Shown here: in pieces, positions 45,411-54,800 of the stretch | How positions within the stretch are numbered: the first letter of the stretch is position 1 | Layout of the letters: each line of letters opens with the position of its first letter | Source of the DNA: Halomonas sp. ALS9 | GTDB lineage: Bacteria; Pseudomonadota; Gammaproteobacteria; Pseudomonadales; Halomonadaceae | Direction of reading: 5' to 3' | NCBI RefSeq assembly: GCF_001651035.1 | Contig: NZ_LXRG01000192.1 | Coordinates: forward strand, 124,001-188,000 | Length of the DNA: 64,000 nucleotides | The notes under the pieces: generated by a model | Told to the model about the DNA's origin: nothing | Database searches by the model: none | Seen by the model: only the letters and a program-made list of their open reading frames with translations | Translations under genes and position numbers: made by a program

Positions 45411-46706
45411 CTAATAACCCATCACGTCTGGCAGCCAAGTGGCCAGCCCCGGCACGGCGATCAGCAACAAAATGGTGGCAATAATCGGCAGTAAGAACGG
45501 CATGATCGCCGTCACGACCTGGCCGTAGCGCAGCCGGGTAATGCCTACCATCAAAAACAGCACAGTGCCAAAGGGCGGCGTAATCACCCCCACCGAGAGC
45601 GTGATCACCATGACAATGCCAAAGTGGACGGGGTCTAATCCGGCGCTCAGCGCGGCGGGCACTACTATCGGGGTGAAAATCAGGATGCTTTCAATCACCG
45701 ACATAAAGCAGCCGATTAACAGGAAGAACAGCGCAAAGCAGAGCAACAGTGCAAACATGGGCATATCGATGCTGGCCACCTGGCCCGCCAACGCTTGGGG
45801 AATGCCCATGCGCACCAGAATCCAGCCGTAAAAGCTGGAGACCGCAATAATCAGCAGGATCACCGCACTGAACATCAGGGTGCGGCGGAAGGCGCTGTAG
45901 AGATCTCGCCAGTTCAAATCCTGATAGATCAGGCCACCCAGAATCACCGCATAAAGCGAGGCAATCGCGCCAGCTTCTGTGGGCGTAAAGATGCCATACC
46001 AAATGCCACCAACGATAATCGCGGGCATTATCATTGGCAAAATAGCGCGCTTACCCGTACGGGCGACTTCGCAGGCATCAAAGGGCGTGGGTTTGGGCAT
46101 CACCACCCTGCCAGTGGTAGCTAGTAATACAGTCATGCCCATTAGCAGCAGCGCCATCAAAATACCCGGCAGCAGCCCCGCCATAAACAGCCCGCCAATA
46201 CTCACATTGGCCAGCCAGCCGTAAACGACCAAGGCGATGCTGGGCGGCAGAATCGGCCCGATAACGCTGGAAGCAGCGGTAATGCCGGTAGAGTAATCCA
46301 GCGCGTAACCACGCTCTTTCATGGCCTTGATTTCAATGCTACCCAGCCCCGCCGCATCGGCCACCGCAGTGCCCGACATGGTGGCAAAGATGGAGCTGGC
46401 CACTACGTTAGCGTGACCAAGACCGCCCTTGGTAAAGCCCACCAAGGCGGTGGCAAAGTCAAAAATCCGCGTGGTCGTCGAGCCGATATTCATAATATTG
46501 GCGGCCAGAATAAACAGCGGAATCGCCAACAGGGTAAAGTTATTGAGCGTTTGCACCATACGTAGCGGCAAAAGCTCGACAGGCAAGCCGCCAGTCCCGG
46601 TAAATACCAAGGCGATAAACGAGGTAACGCCAATAGCGACGACCACCGGCAAGCCAATCGCCATTAGCACTAGCAGGCCGCCGACAAAAATCAGTAGCTC
46701 GGTCAT
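45411..46706 (-). CDS. TRAP transporter large permease (DctM)
   Basis: This 431-residue membrane protein has about twelve helices. DctM motifs are present: [65 protein letters not shown] and [16 protein letters not shown]. It overlaps dctQ by four bases (ATGA) and is followed 19 bp later by the HpaI aldolase gene. Confidence 0.9.
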   Translation of the reverse strand: MTELLIFVGGLLVLMAIGLPVVVAIGVTSFIALVFTGTGGLPVELLPLRMVQTLNNFTLLAIPLFILAANIMNIGSTTTRIFDFATALVGFTKGGLGHANVVASSIFATMSGTAVADAAGLGSIEIKAMKERGYALDYSTGITAASSVIGPILPPSIALVVYGWLANVSIGGLFMAGLLPGILMALLLMGMTVLLATTGRVVMPKPTPFDACEVARTGKRAILPMIMPAIIVGGIWYGIFTPTEAGAIASLYAVILGGLIYQDLNWRDLYSAFRRTLMFSAVILLIIAVSSFYGWILVRMGIPQALAGQVASIDMPMFALLLCFALFFLLIGCFMSVIESILIFTPIVVPAALSAGLDPVHFGIVMVITLSVGVITPPFGTVLFLMVGITRLRYGQVVTAIMPFLLPIIATILLLIAVPGLATWLPDVMGY

Positions 46707-47245
46707 GGCTGCGAGGCCTCTTCTTCATGGGAGGTTTCCAACCACGCCACCGGGCCACGCAGGGTTTGCCACACAGCAATTAGCGCCATGCCTGCAAAAC
46801 TGAAGAAAACACCATAGTAGAGATAGCTAAAACTGATACTTAACGAGACGGTTTTATTGTTGGCACTCATATCCGACATTATCCACGAGCCCCAGGCAGC
46901 GAGCAGAAAAAAACCGCAGGAAATCAGCGCGGTGAGCCGATACTGAATATTTTTACCCAGCCCTGAAAGCTTATGGCTAAAAAGATCCACCACCAGGTGC
47001 TCGCTGCGTACCCACGCCGATAACGAACCAAAGCCAATCGCGTAAATCGCCAGCATGGACGCCACCTCTTCCGTCCAGGGCATGCCCAGCCCCAGCAGGT
47101 CGCGGGCGATGACCGCCGCCACGATCAGAAACAGAATGGCCGCTATTAACGCTACACCTACCCCATCGCACAGGCGGGTGACGCCGCGCAGCGCATAGAA
47201 AGCAATTCGATCCGACCCGTTATTGGGCGCTACCGCGTCTTCCAC
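46703..47245 (-). CDS. TRAP transporter small permease (DctQ)
   Basis: This 180-residue protein has four membrane helices. It carries the family segment ARDLLGLGMPWTEEVASMLAIYAIGFGSLSAWVRSEHLVVD. It starts with GTG, supported by AAGGAG seven bases upstream. It is coupled to dctM by a four-base overlap. Confidence 0.86.
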   Translation of the reverse strand: MEDAVAPNNGSDRIAFYALRGVTRLCDGVGVALIAAILFLIVAAVIARDLLGLGMPWTEEVASMLAIYAIGFGSLSAWVRSEHLVVDLFSHKLSGLGKNIQYRLTALISCGFFLLAAWGSWIMSDMSANNKTVSLSISFSYLYYGVFFSFAGMALIAVWQTLRGPVAWLETSHEEEASQP

Positions 47246-47284
47246 AGCAGAACTCCTTACTCTGACGTCTTTTTTTATCGGTTA

Positions 47285-47318
47285 TGAAAACTTACTTGTC
47301 TTGAAAATTAACTTGTCA
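47285..47318. repeat. 17-bp tandem duplication between dctP and dctQ
   Basis: TGAAAACTTACTTGTCT (47285-47301) and TGAAAATTAACTTGTCA (47302-47318) lie head to tail, and a third partial copy begins at 47319. Confidence 0.6.
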
Positions 47319-47322
47319 TGAA

Positions 47323-47355
47323 AAACCGCGACTGACCTGGGGCACGCCACGGTTT
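47323..47355 (-). terminator. Weak terminator or attenuator after dctP
   Basis: AAACCGCG (47323-47330) pairs with CACGGTTT (47348-47355) at 7 of 8 positions. On the minus strand the stem ends in a run of T. It lies in the 124-bp gap between the dctP stop and dctQ start. Confidence 0.45.
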
Positions 47356-47369
47356 CTGCCCAAGGGGTG

Positions 47370-48350
47370 TTACTCGCTCTGGTTACCCAGCGCATCTTCA
47401 CGAACACCCTCGGCCATGTCGGCCATTACACGATCAATCGCCGGTAACGCCGCCTCGCGGAAAGGCGCAACATCCGGCTCAATAACGGTCATGCCTTCTT
47501 CCTGAAGGGCTTCCAGATAGAATTCGTCAAGTTCGCGCTCGCGCTCTGACCCGTACTGACGGGCCACCTCAATGGCTTCTTCGATCAGCGCTTGATCTTC
47601 CTCTTCTAAGCCATCCCACCAGCGCGAACTGGCCACCCAGCTCCACGGGAACTGCACGTGGCTGGTCATAATCAGGTAGTCCTGCACTTCCCATAGGCGA
47701 CGGGTATAGGGTGAGGAGAGCGAGTTCTCGTGGCCGTCGACTTGGCCGGTCTGCATGGCGAGATAAATCTCTGGCGCCGGCACGTTGACTACCTGGGCGC
47801 CGATCTCTCCCCACACTTCCAGCCAGACCGGCAGCGAAGGCAGGCGCAGGCGGAACCCCTCCAGATCAGCTGGCGAGTGTATTTCCTTGTTAGCGGTCAT
47901 GTGGCGAGGCCCGCGATGCTGCAAACCAAAATACTTCAGGCCGCCCTGGTTTTCTGCTTTCTCAACCAGCGCCTGGCCGGACGGGCTCTCCATATAGGCG
48001 TCCACTTCATCCCAGGTGGTGAACACAAAGGGTACCGTAATGGCGTCATATTCAGGCGCATACTGTTGGCGCCAGTTGCCACCGGTAATGGAGAGCTGAG
48101 TTTGACCCAGGTTGAGCAGTTCCAGCACGGCGTTCTCACCGCCGAGAGAACCGGCTAAAAAAGGACGCACTTCGAAGCGGCCAGGCGCCTGTTCTTCTAA
48201 ATACTCCGCAAAGCGCTCCACCGCGGCGCTTTCCGAACCGCCTTCGCTCATAGTGTTGTTGACTTGAATTTCGATTGGGTTAGCCAAGACGAACGGCGCC
48301 GCCGTTAGCATGCCTAGGGTAGCCAGCGTGGCAAGTAGTTGTTTCCGCAT
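47370..48350 (-). CDS. TRAP transporter substrate-binding protein (DctP)
   Basis: This 326-residue protein has a signal peptide ending near FVLANP. Mature features are IEIQVNNTMSEGGSESAAVERF, RPFLAGSLGGENAVLELLNLGQTQ, LEGFRLRLPSLPVW with the conserved arginine, and MQTGQVDGHENSLSS. It binds an organic acid for the DctQM pair downstream. The ATG at 48350 gives a proper signal peptide, while the longer frame does not. The LysR gene lies upstream in the same direction, and the HpaI aldolase ends the operon. Confidence 0.86.
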   Translation of the reverse strand: MRKQLLATLATLGMLTAAPFVLANPIEIQVNNTMSEGGSESAAVERFAEYLEEQAPGRFEVRPFLAGSLGGENAVLELLNLGQTQLSITGGNWRQQYAPEYDAITVPFVFTTWDEVDAYMESPSGQALVEKAENQGGLKYFGLQHRGPRHMTANKEIHSPADLEGFRLRLPSLPVWLEVWGEIGAQVVNVPAPEIYLAMQTGQVDGHENSLSSPYTRRLWEVQDYLIMTSHVQFPWSWVASSRWWDGLEEEDQALIEEAIEVARQYGSERERELDEFYLEALQEEGMTVIEPDVAPFREAALPAIDRVMADMAEGVREDALGNQSE

Positions 48351-48478
48351 GGGAGGACTCTCTACGGTTGTCGTTATTGGGTGTGGTGCTGGTTCGATCT
48401 TGAAACAAGCCGCCAAGGGTCTCAAATCGACGTTCAAGAAGGCTGGCTTCGTCAAATACGATGGCTCGCCTCTAGCCT

Positions 48479-49387
48479 CTAGAGTGTGTCTTCATTCTGA
48501 TGATGCTGGGTGAGGTGGTCGACTAAATGCCGAGCAGTGGCCGGAAGTGTGGCGTAGCGGCGCATACCAATCACCAATTCCCGCTGGGCCCAGGGGTCGC
48601 TGAGCGGAATGCTTCTGAGCTGCAAATCGCCCAGATCACGGTAGATAGTTTGCTCCGGCAGTACGCCCACGCCCATACCGTGGTGAATCATGCGGCAAAT
48701 GGCATCGAAGCTGCGTACCTGAATGCGCATACGCAGCGCTTTACCGGCCAGGTTAGCTTGTTCATTCAATAGCGATTGCAGCGAGGCATCCTGTTGCAAG
48801 CCGATAAAATCAAACGCCAGCGCTTCGTTAAAGGCGATGCTTTCACGCTCGGCTAAGGGGTGGTCGATGGGCGTCATCAATACCAGTCGATCATGCCGGT
48901 AGGAGAGCTGCTGGAGTTCCGGTGCCGCGACATGCCCGGCAAAAATACCGATATCGGTCAGCCCATCGCGCACCGCGGTGATGATTTCACTGCTCACTCG
49001 CTCCTGGAGATCGATCTTAATCTCCGGGTAAAGGCGCGAAAAAGCGCTGAGATCCTGGGGTAGAAAGGCAATGATCGCCGAGGTATTGGAGTGAATGCGC
49101 ACATGGCCCCGTACGCCCTCCCCATATTCGCTAAGCTCTGCGTTAAGGCGTTCAATATTATCCATAATACGCCGGGCATGATGCAAAAACGCCTGGCCTG
49201 CAGGCGTCAGCTCCACCCCTCGCGGGCGACGATAGAGCAGCGTTGTGCCCACCAGCGCTTCCAGGTCGCTTATCCGTTTGCTCACCGCGGCAAGCGCTAA
49301 ATGTTCGCGCTCGGCCGCCGCCGTCAGACGCCCCTCATCCGCCACGGAGATAAACAGTTTAAGGGTGACAAAATCGAAGCGGCGCAT
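48479..49387 (-). CDS. LysR-family transcriptional regulator
   Basis: This 302-residue protein has an N-terminal winged helix (FDFVTLKLFISVADEGRLTAAAEREHLALAAVSKRISDLEALVG, residues 4-47) and a LysR substrate-binding domain. It lies between a TRAP operon downstream and the divergent CoA-transferase/HMG-CoA lyase operon. A 15-bp inverted repeat, TTCGTC-ACC-GACGAA, in the divergent gap is a candidate target. It could link uptake of an acid by the TRAP system with its CoA activation and cleavage. AAGGAG precedes the start. Confidence 0.86.
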   Translation of the reverse strand: MRRFDFVTLKLFISVADEGRLTAAAEREHLALAAVSKRISDLEALVGTTLLYRRPRGVELTPAGQAFLHHARRIMDNIERLNAELSEYGEGVRGHVRIHSNTSAIIAFLPQDLSAFSRLYPEIKIDLQERVSSEIITAVRDGLTDIGIFAGHVAAPELQQLSYRHDRLVLMTPIDHPLAERESIAFNEALAFDFIGLQQDASLQSLLNEQANLAGKALRMRIQVRSFDAICRMIHHGMGVGVLPEQTIYRDLGDLQLRSIPLSDPWAQRELVIGMRRYATLPATARHLVDHLTQHHQNEDTL

Positions 49388-49431
49388 ACAACGGACTCCT
49401 TGAAGGCAACCTGTTCATGCTAGCGCACACC

Positions 49432-49446
49432 TTCGTCACCGACGAA
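49432..49446. promoter_or_regulatory. Candidate LysR operator
   Basis: The perfect inverted repeat TTCGTC-ACC-GACGAA matches the T-N11-A form of LysR binding sites and lies 45 bp upstream of the LysR start and about 90 bp before the CoA-transferase start. Confidence 0.5.
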
Positions 49447-49535
49447 CCCTTTGTTACCGATTGCCTAATTGTCGCCCCAGGTTAGCTCACGCATGCTGGG
49501 AAACAGTGATACACCAATGATAAGAGAGCGCCTTA

Positions 49536-50741
49536 ATGAATGCTTCCGAAGCACGCCAGCTTCCGCTACAGGGCTTAAAAGTTCTAGAGCTGGGCCAACT
49601 GATTGCGGGGCCTTTCGCCACCAAACTGCTGGGAGAATTTGGTGCTGATGTGATCAAAATCGAACCGCCCGGCACCGGCGATCCGCTTCGCAAATGGCGA
49701 ATGTTAGAAGAGGGCACCTCACTGTGGTGGCATGTGCAGACACGCAACAAGCGCTCGGTAGCGCTGGATTTGCGCAGCGAAGAGGGCCAAGGCCTAGTGC
49801 GCCAGCTAGCCGCCGAGGCCGATGTGGTGGTGGAAAACTTCCGCCCCGGTACGTTAGACAACTGGGGGCTGGGTTGGGAGGCACTCTCCAAACTCAATCC
49901 ACGGCTGATCATGGTGCATATTTCCGGCTACGGGCAAACCGGGCCTTACCGCGACAAACCCGGTTTTGGCGTAATTGGCGAAGCCATGGGCGGGCTGCGC
50001 TACCTCACCGGCCAGCCGGGGGAGCCTTCGGTGCGCGTTGGGGTGAGCATCGGCGACTCACTCTCCGCGCTCTACGCCGTTATCGGCACCCTGCTAGCAC
50101 TCCAAGAGCGTAACCGCAGTGGCCTTGGCCAGGAAATCGACGTTGCGCTATATGAATCGGTATTTGCAATGATGGAGAGCCTGCTGCCAGAGTTCGATGC
50201 CAGCGGCCAAGTGCGTGAACCCAGCGGCAGCGCCCTACCCGGCATCACCCCTTCCAACGCCTACCGCTGTCAGGGTGGTGATTATGTGCTGATTGCCGGT
50301 AACGGCGACAGCATCTTCAAGCGCCTGATGGGCGTGATTGGCCGCGATGATCTCGCAAACGACCCGGCCCTGGCCCATAACGATGGGCGCAGCCAGCAGG
50401 CGGAGATGATTGATGCCGCGATTCAAAATTGGACGGAAGAGCGCCCACGGGATGCCATTTTACAAGCGTTGGATGATGCCCGTGTGCCCGCAGGCTACCC
50501 CTACACGGCGGAAGATATCGCCTTTGATCCACACTACCTAGCGCGGGAAATGATTCAAACATTCACTCGCCCCAACGGTAAACCGCTAAAAGTCCCCGGC
50601 GTACTGCCCAAGCTTAGCGCTACCCCTGGGCGAATCGGCGACGGCGGCCCCACCCTTGGTCAGCATACCGACGATGTCTTGGATGAGCTGGGCATTGATC
50701 ACGAAACCCGCGCCAAACTGCGCCAAGCGGGCATTATTTAG
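49536..50741 (+). CDS. CaiB/BaiF-family (class III) CoA-transferase
   Basis: This 401-residue protein has the family opening GLKVLELGQLIAGPFATKLLGEFGADVIKIEPPGTGDPLR and NKRSVALDLRSEEG. The central VSIGDSLSALYAVIGTLLALQ carries the likely catalytic aspartate. The late VPAGYPYTAEDIAFDPH is also typical. It moves CoA from a donor thioester to a free acid. It is paired with an HMG-CoA lyase-type gene 10 bp downstream, so it probably activates 3-hydroxy-3-methylglutarate or a similar acid such as citramalate. Confidence 0.87.
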   Translation: MNASEARQLPLQGLKVLELGQLIAGPFATKLLGEFGADVIKIEPPGTGDPLRKWRMLEEGTSLWWHVQTRNKRSVALDLRSEEGQGLVRQLAAEADVVVENFRPGTLDNWGLGWEALSKLNPRLIMVHISGYGQTGPYRDKPGFGVIGEAMGGLRYLTGQPGEPSVRVGVSIGDSLSALYAVIGTLLALQERNRSGLGQEIDVALYESVFAMMESLLPEFDASGQVREPSGSALPGITPSNAYRCQGGDYVLIAGNGDSIFKRLMGVIGRDDLANDPALAHNDGRSQQAEMIDAAIQNWTEERPRDAILQALDDARVPAGYPYTAEDIAFDPHYLAREMIQTFTRPNGKPLKVPGVLPKLSATPGRIGDGGPTLGQHTDDVLDELGIDHETRAKLRQAGII

Positions 50742-50751
50742 GGAGTTTGCT

Positions 50752-51681
50752 ATGCGTCAGTTATCACCTTGCCCCCAAAAAATAGAGATCAATGAAGTCG
50801 CCCCACGGGACGGCCTGCAGATCGAGGCGCGCTTTGTGCCTACGGAAGAGAAAATCCACTGGATAGACGCAATCTCCACCACAGGCCTACGGCGCATCGA
50901 GGCGACCTCGTTCACCTCCCCCAAGGCGATCCCCAACCTACGTGATGCTGCTGACGTAGTGACCGGCATTCAACGCCGGGAAGGCGTCGATATCACCGTA
51001 CTGGTACCCAACGTAAAAGGCACCGAGCGAGCACTTGCCTGCCAGGTGGATGAGATCAATTTGGTGATGTCCGCCAGCAATAGCCACGGGCTGGCGAACC
51101 TGCGCATGACACCGGAACAGTCCCTTGAACAGTTCGCGGCGATCTTGGAAGTGACACAGGGAAGCGGCGTGTTTATCAACGCCTCTCTGTCGACGGCCTT
51201 TGGTTGCCCCTTTGAGGGAGAAATCCCCGAAACACGCGTGCTGGAACTGGTCGAGCAACTTATCGGCCTTGGCATTCAGGGCATCACGCTCTGCGACACC
51301 ACCGGCATGGCGAACCCCACCCAGGTTAAACACCTGTGTGAAGCCGTGCTTACGCGCTGGCCCGAAACGCCTTTCACGCTGCACTTCCACAACACTCGCG
51401 GCATGGGTCTCGCTAACGCACTGGCGGCGTGGCAGGCGGGCATTACCCGTTTTGACGCCTCATTAGGCGGGCTGGGCGGCTGCCCCTTCGCCCCCGGCGC
51501 CAGCGGCAATGTATGCACTGAAGACCTGGTGCATATGTTTGAGGCCATGGGCGTGGATACCGGCGTCGACTTGGATGCCCTACTTGAGGTCGCCGCCACC
51601 CTCCCCGACCTTATTGGCCACGATGTGCCGGGGCAGGTAGTGAAAGCCGGGAAATCGTCCCGGCGATATGCGATGCCATAA
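50752..51681 (+). CDS. Hydroxymethylglutaryl-CoA lyase-family protein
   Basis: This 309-residue TIM-barrel enzyme has the motifs NEVAPRDGLQIEA near residue 15, the metal histidines in LHFHNTRGMGLANAL, and the catalytic cysteine signature GGLGGCPFAPGASGN. The reaction is cleavage of HMG-CoA to acetyl-CoA and acetoacetate, or of a related 3-hydroxyacyl-CoA. AGGGAG precedes the ATG at 50752, and the longer frame would overlap the CoA-transferase gene. It has no N-terminal targeting extension. Confidence 0.88.
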   Translation: MRQLSPCPQKIEINEVAPRDGLQIEARFVPTEEKIHWIDAISTTGLRRIEATSFTSPKAIPNLRDAADVVTGIQRREGVDITVLVPNVKGTERALACQVDEINLVMSASNSHGLANLRMTPEQSLEQFAAILEVTQGSGVFINASLSTAFGCPFEGEIPETRVLELVEQLIGLGIQGITLCDTTGMANPTQVKHLCEAVLTRWPETPFTLHFHNTRGMGLANALAAWQAGITRFDASLGGLGGCPFAPGASGNVCTEDLVHMFEAMGVDTGVDLDALLEVAATLPDLIGHDVPGQVVKAGKSSRRYAMP

Positions 51682-51709
51682 GTTCATGCCTATAGCTCAC
51701 GCTTGAGCG

Positions 51710-53170
51710 TTAGGCTGGCCCAATGACGTGTTTCACTTCCAGGTAAGCGCTTAGCCCCCAAGGGCCCAATTCACGACCAATGCCACTACGCTTGAAGCCG
51801 CCCCAGCCGGTTTCGGGTAGCACTAATTGTTCGCTGTTGTACCAGATGCTGCCGGCTTTGAGCTGGCGACCGATGCGCTTGGCGTGCTCGGGGTCGCCGC
51901 TGATGACGGTGGCCGCCAGGCCGTAGTCACTATCGTTGGCGAGTTTAATAGCTTCCGCTTCGCTTGCCACGCTGCGGCCACAAAGCACCGGGCCGAAAAT
52001 CTCTTCCTGCCATAAGCGGCTCTCTAGCGGCACATCACGGTAAAGCGTAGGCGCGAGGAAGTAGCCTTGTTCAGGCAGCGTACGGTGCTTTATATCGCGC
52101 ACTGCCGTAAGGCCTTCCTGTTCGGCAATGTCCAGATAGCGTTGTACCGCATCGCGCTGCTTGGCGCTGGTCAACGGCCCCAGGTCAGTGCCTTCGGCCA
52201 GCGGGTCGCCCAGCGTCAGCGCATCCATACGCTCGGCAAGGGCGGCGTAGAGCGCTTCGGCCACGTTTTCGTGCACCAATAACCGCGAAGTTGCAGAGCA
52301 GATTTGTCCGGCGTTGAAGTAGATACCGGCCATTACCCACTCGGCTGCCTGATCGGGGTCGGCGTCTTCCATCACCAGGATCGGCGATTTTCCACCCAGT
52401 TCCAGAGAGACGCTAGCGGTGCGTGTGGCGGCGGCCTGCATCACCGCTTCACCGACACGGTTGCTGCCGGTAAAGGAGATTTTATCCACACCAGAATGGT
52501 GGGTTAGCGGCGCACCGATTCCCTCACCGTCGCCGTTGAGCAGATTCAGCACGCCCGTGGGCAGGTTGATCTCCAGGGCAATCTCGGCCAGCACGAGTTC
52601 GGGAAGCGGCGTGACTTCTGACGGTTTAAGTACCGCGGTACAACCGGCCGCCAAAGCAGGCGCCAGCTTCCAGGCGCTGGTCACTAGCGGGAAGTTCCAG
52701 GGCGCAATCAGCCCCACTACCCCGACCGGGTCGTGATAGGTACGCGCCTCAACGCCCGCCATCTCCACACTCACCAACTCGCCTTGGCGGTCATCCAGTG
52801 CCCTGGCTTGCTTCGCGTAGTAGCGGTAGCAGGCAATCGCATCGTCTAGATCAATGCCCGCTTCTGCCAGCGGCTTACCGTTGTTGGTGGCCGAAAGCGT
52901 GAGGATCGAATCCCGGCGGGCTTCCAGTGCATCGGCAAATCCTTCAAGGTATTTTGCCCGCGCGGCACCGCCCAGAGCCTGCCAGGCGGGCTGCGCTTGC
53001 TGGGCAGCTTTTACCGCGGCATCAACATCTGCTGCGTCCCCCGCGGTGACCTGGGCAATGCACTCTTCGCGGTAGGGATTCATCACGTCGAGCAGTCGGG
53101 TGCCCGCCGAGGGCACCCACTGGTTGTTGATGAACTGGTGATTAAGAATCTGATGGCTGAGTGACGGCAT
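51710..53170 (-). CDS. Aldehyde dehydrogenase, probably for 4-guanidinobutyraldehyde
   Basis: This 486-residue NAD(P)-dependent enzyme has IAPWNFPLVTSAWKLAPALAAGC, GSNRVGEA, the catalytic glutamate in LELGGKSP, the cysteine in AGQICSATSR, and EIFGPVL. It resembles betaine- and gamma-aminobutyraldehyde dehydrogenases. It is the last gene of the sigma-54 operon, ten bases after the 2-ketoarginine decarboxylase-type gene, so its substrate is inferred to be 4-guanidinobutyraldehyde, giving 4-guanidinobutyrate. AGGA precedes the start. Confidence 0.85.
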   Translation of the reverse strand: MPSLSHQILNHQFINNQWVPSAGTRLLDVMNPYREECIAQVTAGDAADVDAAVKAAQQAQPAWQALGGAARAKYLEGFADALEARRDSILTLSATNNGKPLAEAGIDLDDAIACYRYYAKQARALDDRQGELVSVEMAGVEARTYHDPVGVVGLIAPWNFPLVTSAWKLAPALAAGCTAVLKPSEVTPLPELVLAEIALEINLPTGVLNLLNGDGEGIGAPLTHHSGVDKISFTGSNRVGEAVMQAAATRTASVSLELGGKSPILVMEDADPDQAAEWVMAGIYFNAGQICSATSRLLVHENVAEALYAALAERMDALTLGDPLAEGTDLGPLTSAKQRDAVQRYLDIAEQEGLTAVRDIKHRTLPEQGYFLAPTLYRDVPLESRLWQEEIFGPVLCGRSVASEAEAIKLANDSDYGLAATVISGDPEHAKRIGRQLKAGSIWYNSEQLVLPETGWGGFKRSGIGRELGPWGLSAYLEVKHVIGPA

Positions 53171-53179
53171 GGGAATATC

Positions 53180-54790
53180 CTAGTCAGAATGTGCGCACGC
53201 GCGCTGCCAGGCAGCGGCGTCAATTTCGATCAGTAGAGGCCCGTTGGTTTCGCGGTTGGCGAGCGCCTCGGATAATTCGGCGGGGCTTTCTACCAGAACG
53301 CCCGGGCAGCCAAAACCTTCGGCCAGGGTGAGGAAGTTGGGCGCCTGAATATCCACGCCCAGGCGCGCCACCCCGTTGGCATCCATATAGCGGCGAATCT
53401 CTTCGTAACCGGCGTTGTGCCAAAGCACAATCACCACCGGTAGGCGTTCTTCTACGGCGGTTGCGATTTCCGACAGCGTAAACATCACCCCGCCATCGCC
53501 GACGAGCGCCACTACTGGCAGATCCGCCCGCGCCAGCTGGGCACCTAGCGCCGCGGGCAGACCATAGCCCAAGGTGCCGTAGCCGGTTGAGGCATTGAAG
53601 TAGCGCCTTGGCGCTGGCTGGCTAACCAGATGATTACCGGCATATACCGGCGCGGTAGAGTCACCCACCAGAATCGCCTCGGGCAAATGCTCGGCCAAGG
53701 TGTTGTAGAGCGGCACAAAGTCGCTAAAAGCAGGGTCATTTTGCAGATTCAGCGCGCTCAGGACGGCGGCAGTTCGCTCAACGCCTCGACGCTGCACTGT
53801 GTCTGGGAAGTGAGCGAGCAGAAGCTCAAGACTGCGCCCAGCGTCCCCCACCAGCCCCAGCGTGACGCGTTGATTACGCACCAGCTGCTCTAGGTCGAGA
53901 TCGATGCGGATCAGCGTGCCATTAAGGTGAAAGCCACCGTCAAACACCACGTCATAGTCAGTCTCGCCCAGCTCGGTGCCTACCGCCAAAATCACATCGG
54001 CATTGGCCGCCAGTTCGCGCACTGCGGGTAGCGCCGCGTTAGCCCCCAAATCCAGCGGGTGGTCGCGGCCTAGCAACCCTTTGGCATTGATTGTCGTGAC
54101 CGTAGGCGCATCGAGCTTTGCTACTAATGCTCGCGCGGCCTCTGGTGCTGATACGCAGCCACCACCTAATAGCACCAGGGGCTGTTTCGCCGCGTGTAAC
54201 AAGCGGGCGGCTTCGGCCAGCCCTTCTGGATCAGGCGCTGCTCGATAAAGCGTGGGCGCTCGCCACGAAGCCGATGCTTTTACCGGCGCATTAAACAAGT
54301 CGATGGGGATTTCGATATGCACCGGGCCCGGGCGCGCACCGTTGAAGACGGCAAAGGCGCGGGCGAGCACCTCGGGCAAGGTGTTGGCGTCCAGCAGCGT
54401 GTGGCTAAACCGCGCCACACCGCTAATCACTTGCTGCTGGCTGGGCAGCTCGTGCAACCGTCCTTGCCCCAAGCCCAGCGTATCGCGGCGGTTGACGCTG
54501 GAAATTACCAACATGGGAATAGAGTCCGCCAGGGCTTGGCCCATGGCGGTAGCGATATTGGTCATCCCCGGGCCGGTGATAATCAAGCAAACGCCCGGCT
54601 GACCGCTGGCGCGGGCATAGCCGTCGGCCATAAATCCCGCGCCCTGCTCATGGCGCGGAGTGACGTGCTGTACATCGCTGCCTTCCAGCCCGCGATAAAG
54701 CTCTACCGTGTGCACACCGGGAATGCCGAACAGCGCGCGCACGCCATAGGTATCGCGTAGCATTTTAATCAGTAACTCAGCGCAGGTCAT
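53180..54790 (-). CDS. aruI: Thiamine diphosphate decarboxylase, AruI-like (2-ketoarginine decarboxylase)
   Basis: This 536-residue protein is of the acetolactate synthase-like TPP family. It has the N-terminal catalytic glutamate region RHEQGAGFMADGYARASG (residues about 46-63), a central GGGCVSAPEAA domain, and the C-terminal TPP motif GDGGVMFTLSEIATAVEERLPVVIVLWHN. It resembles Pseudomonas AruI, which decarboxylates 5-guanidino-2-oxopentanoate to 4-guanidinobutyraldehyde. Its neighbours, an aldehyde dehydrogenase and an agmatinase-type ureohydrolase, supply the next two steps. The matching arginine transaminase is not in the window. AAGGGG precedes the start. Confidence 0.8.
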   Translation of the reverse strand: MTCAELLIKMLRDTYGVRALFGIPGVHTVELYRGLEGSDVQHVTPRHEQGAGFMADGYARASGQPGVCLIITGPGMTNIATAMGQALADSIPMLVISSVNRRDTLGLGQGRLHELPSQQQVISGVARFSHTLLDANTLPEVLARAFAVFNGARPGPVHIEIPIDLFNAPVKASASWRAPTLYRAAPDPEGLAEAARLLHAAKQPLVLLGGGCVSAPEAARALVAKLDAPTVTTINAKGLLGRDHPLDLGANAALPAVRELAANADVILAVGTELGETDYDVVFDGGFHLNGTLIRIDLDLEQLVRNQRVTLGLVGDAGRSLELLLAHFPDTVQRRGVERTAAVLSALNLQNDPAFSDFVPLYNTLAEHLPEAILVGDSTAPVYAGNHLVSQPAPRRYFNASTGYGTLGYGLPAALGAQLARADLPVVALVGDGGVMFTLSEIATAVEERLPVVIVLWHNAGYEEIRRYMDANGVARLGVDIQAPNFLTLAEGFGCPGVLVESPAELSEALANRETNGPLLIEIDAAAWQRACAHSD

Positions 54791-54800
54791 CGCAGGCCCC

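Noticed and set aside
51682..51709. Short inverted repeat (ACGCT-TG-AGCGT) between the convergent HMG-CoA lyase and aldehyde dehydrogenase genes as a terminator
   Set aside because: The stem is only five bases long, has a two-base loop and lacks a T-run.
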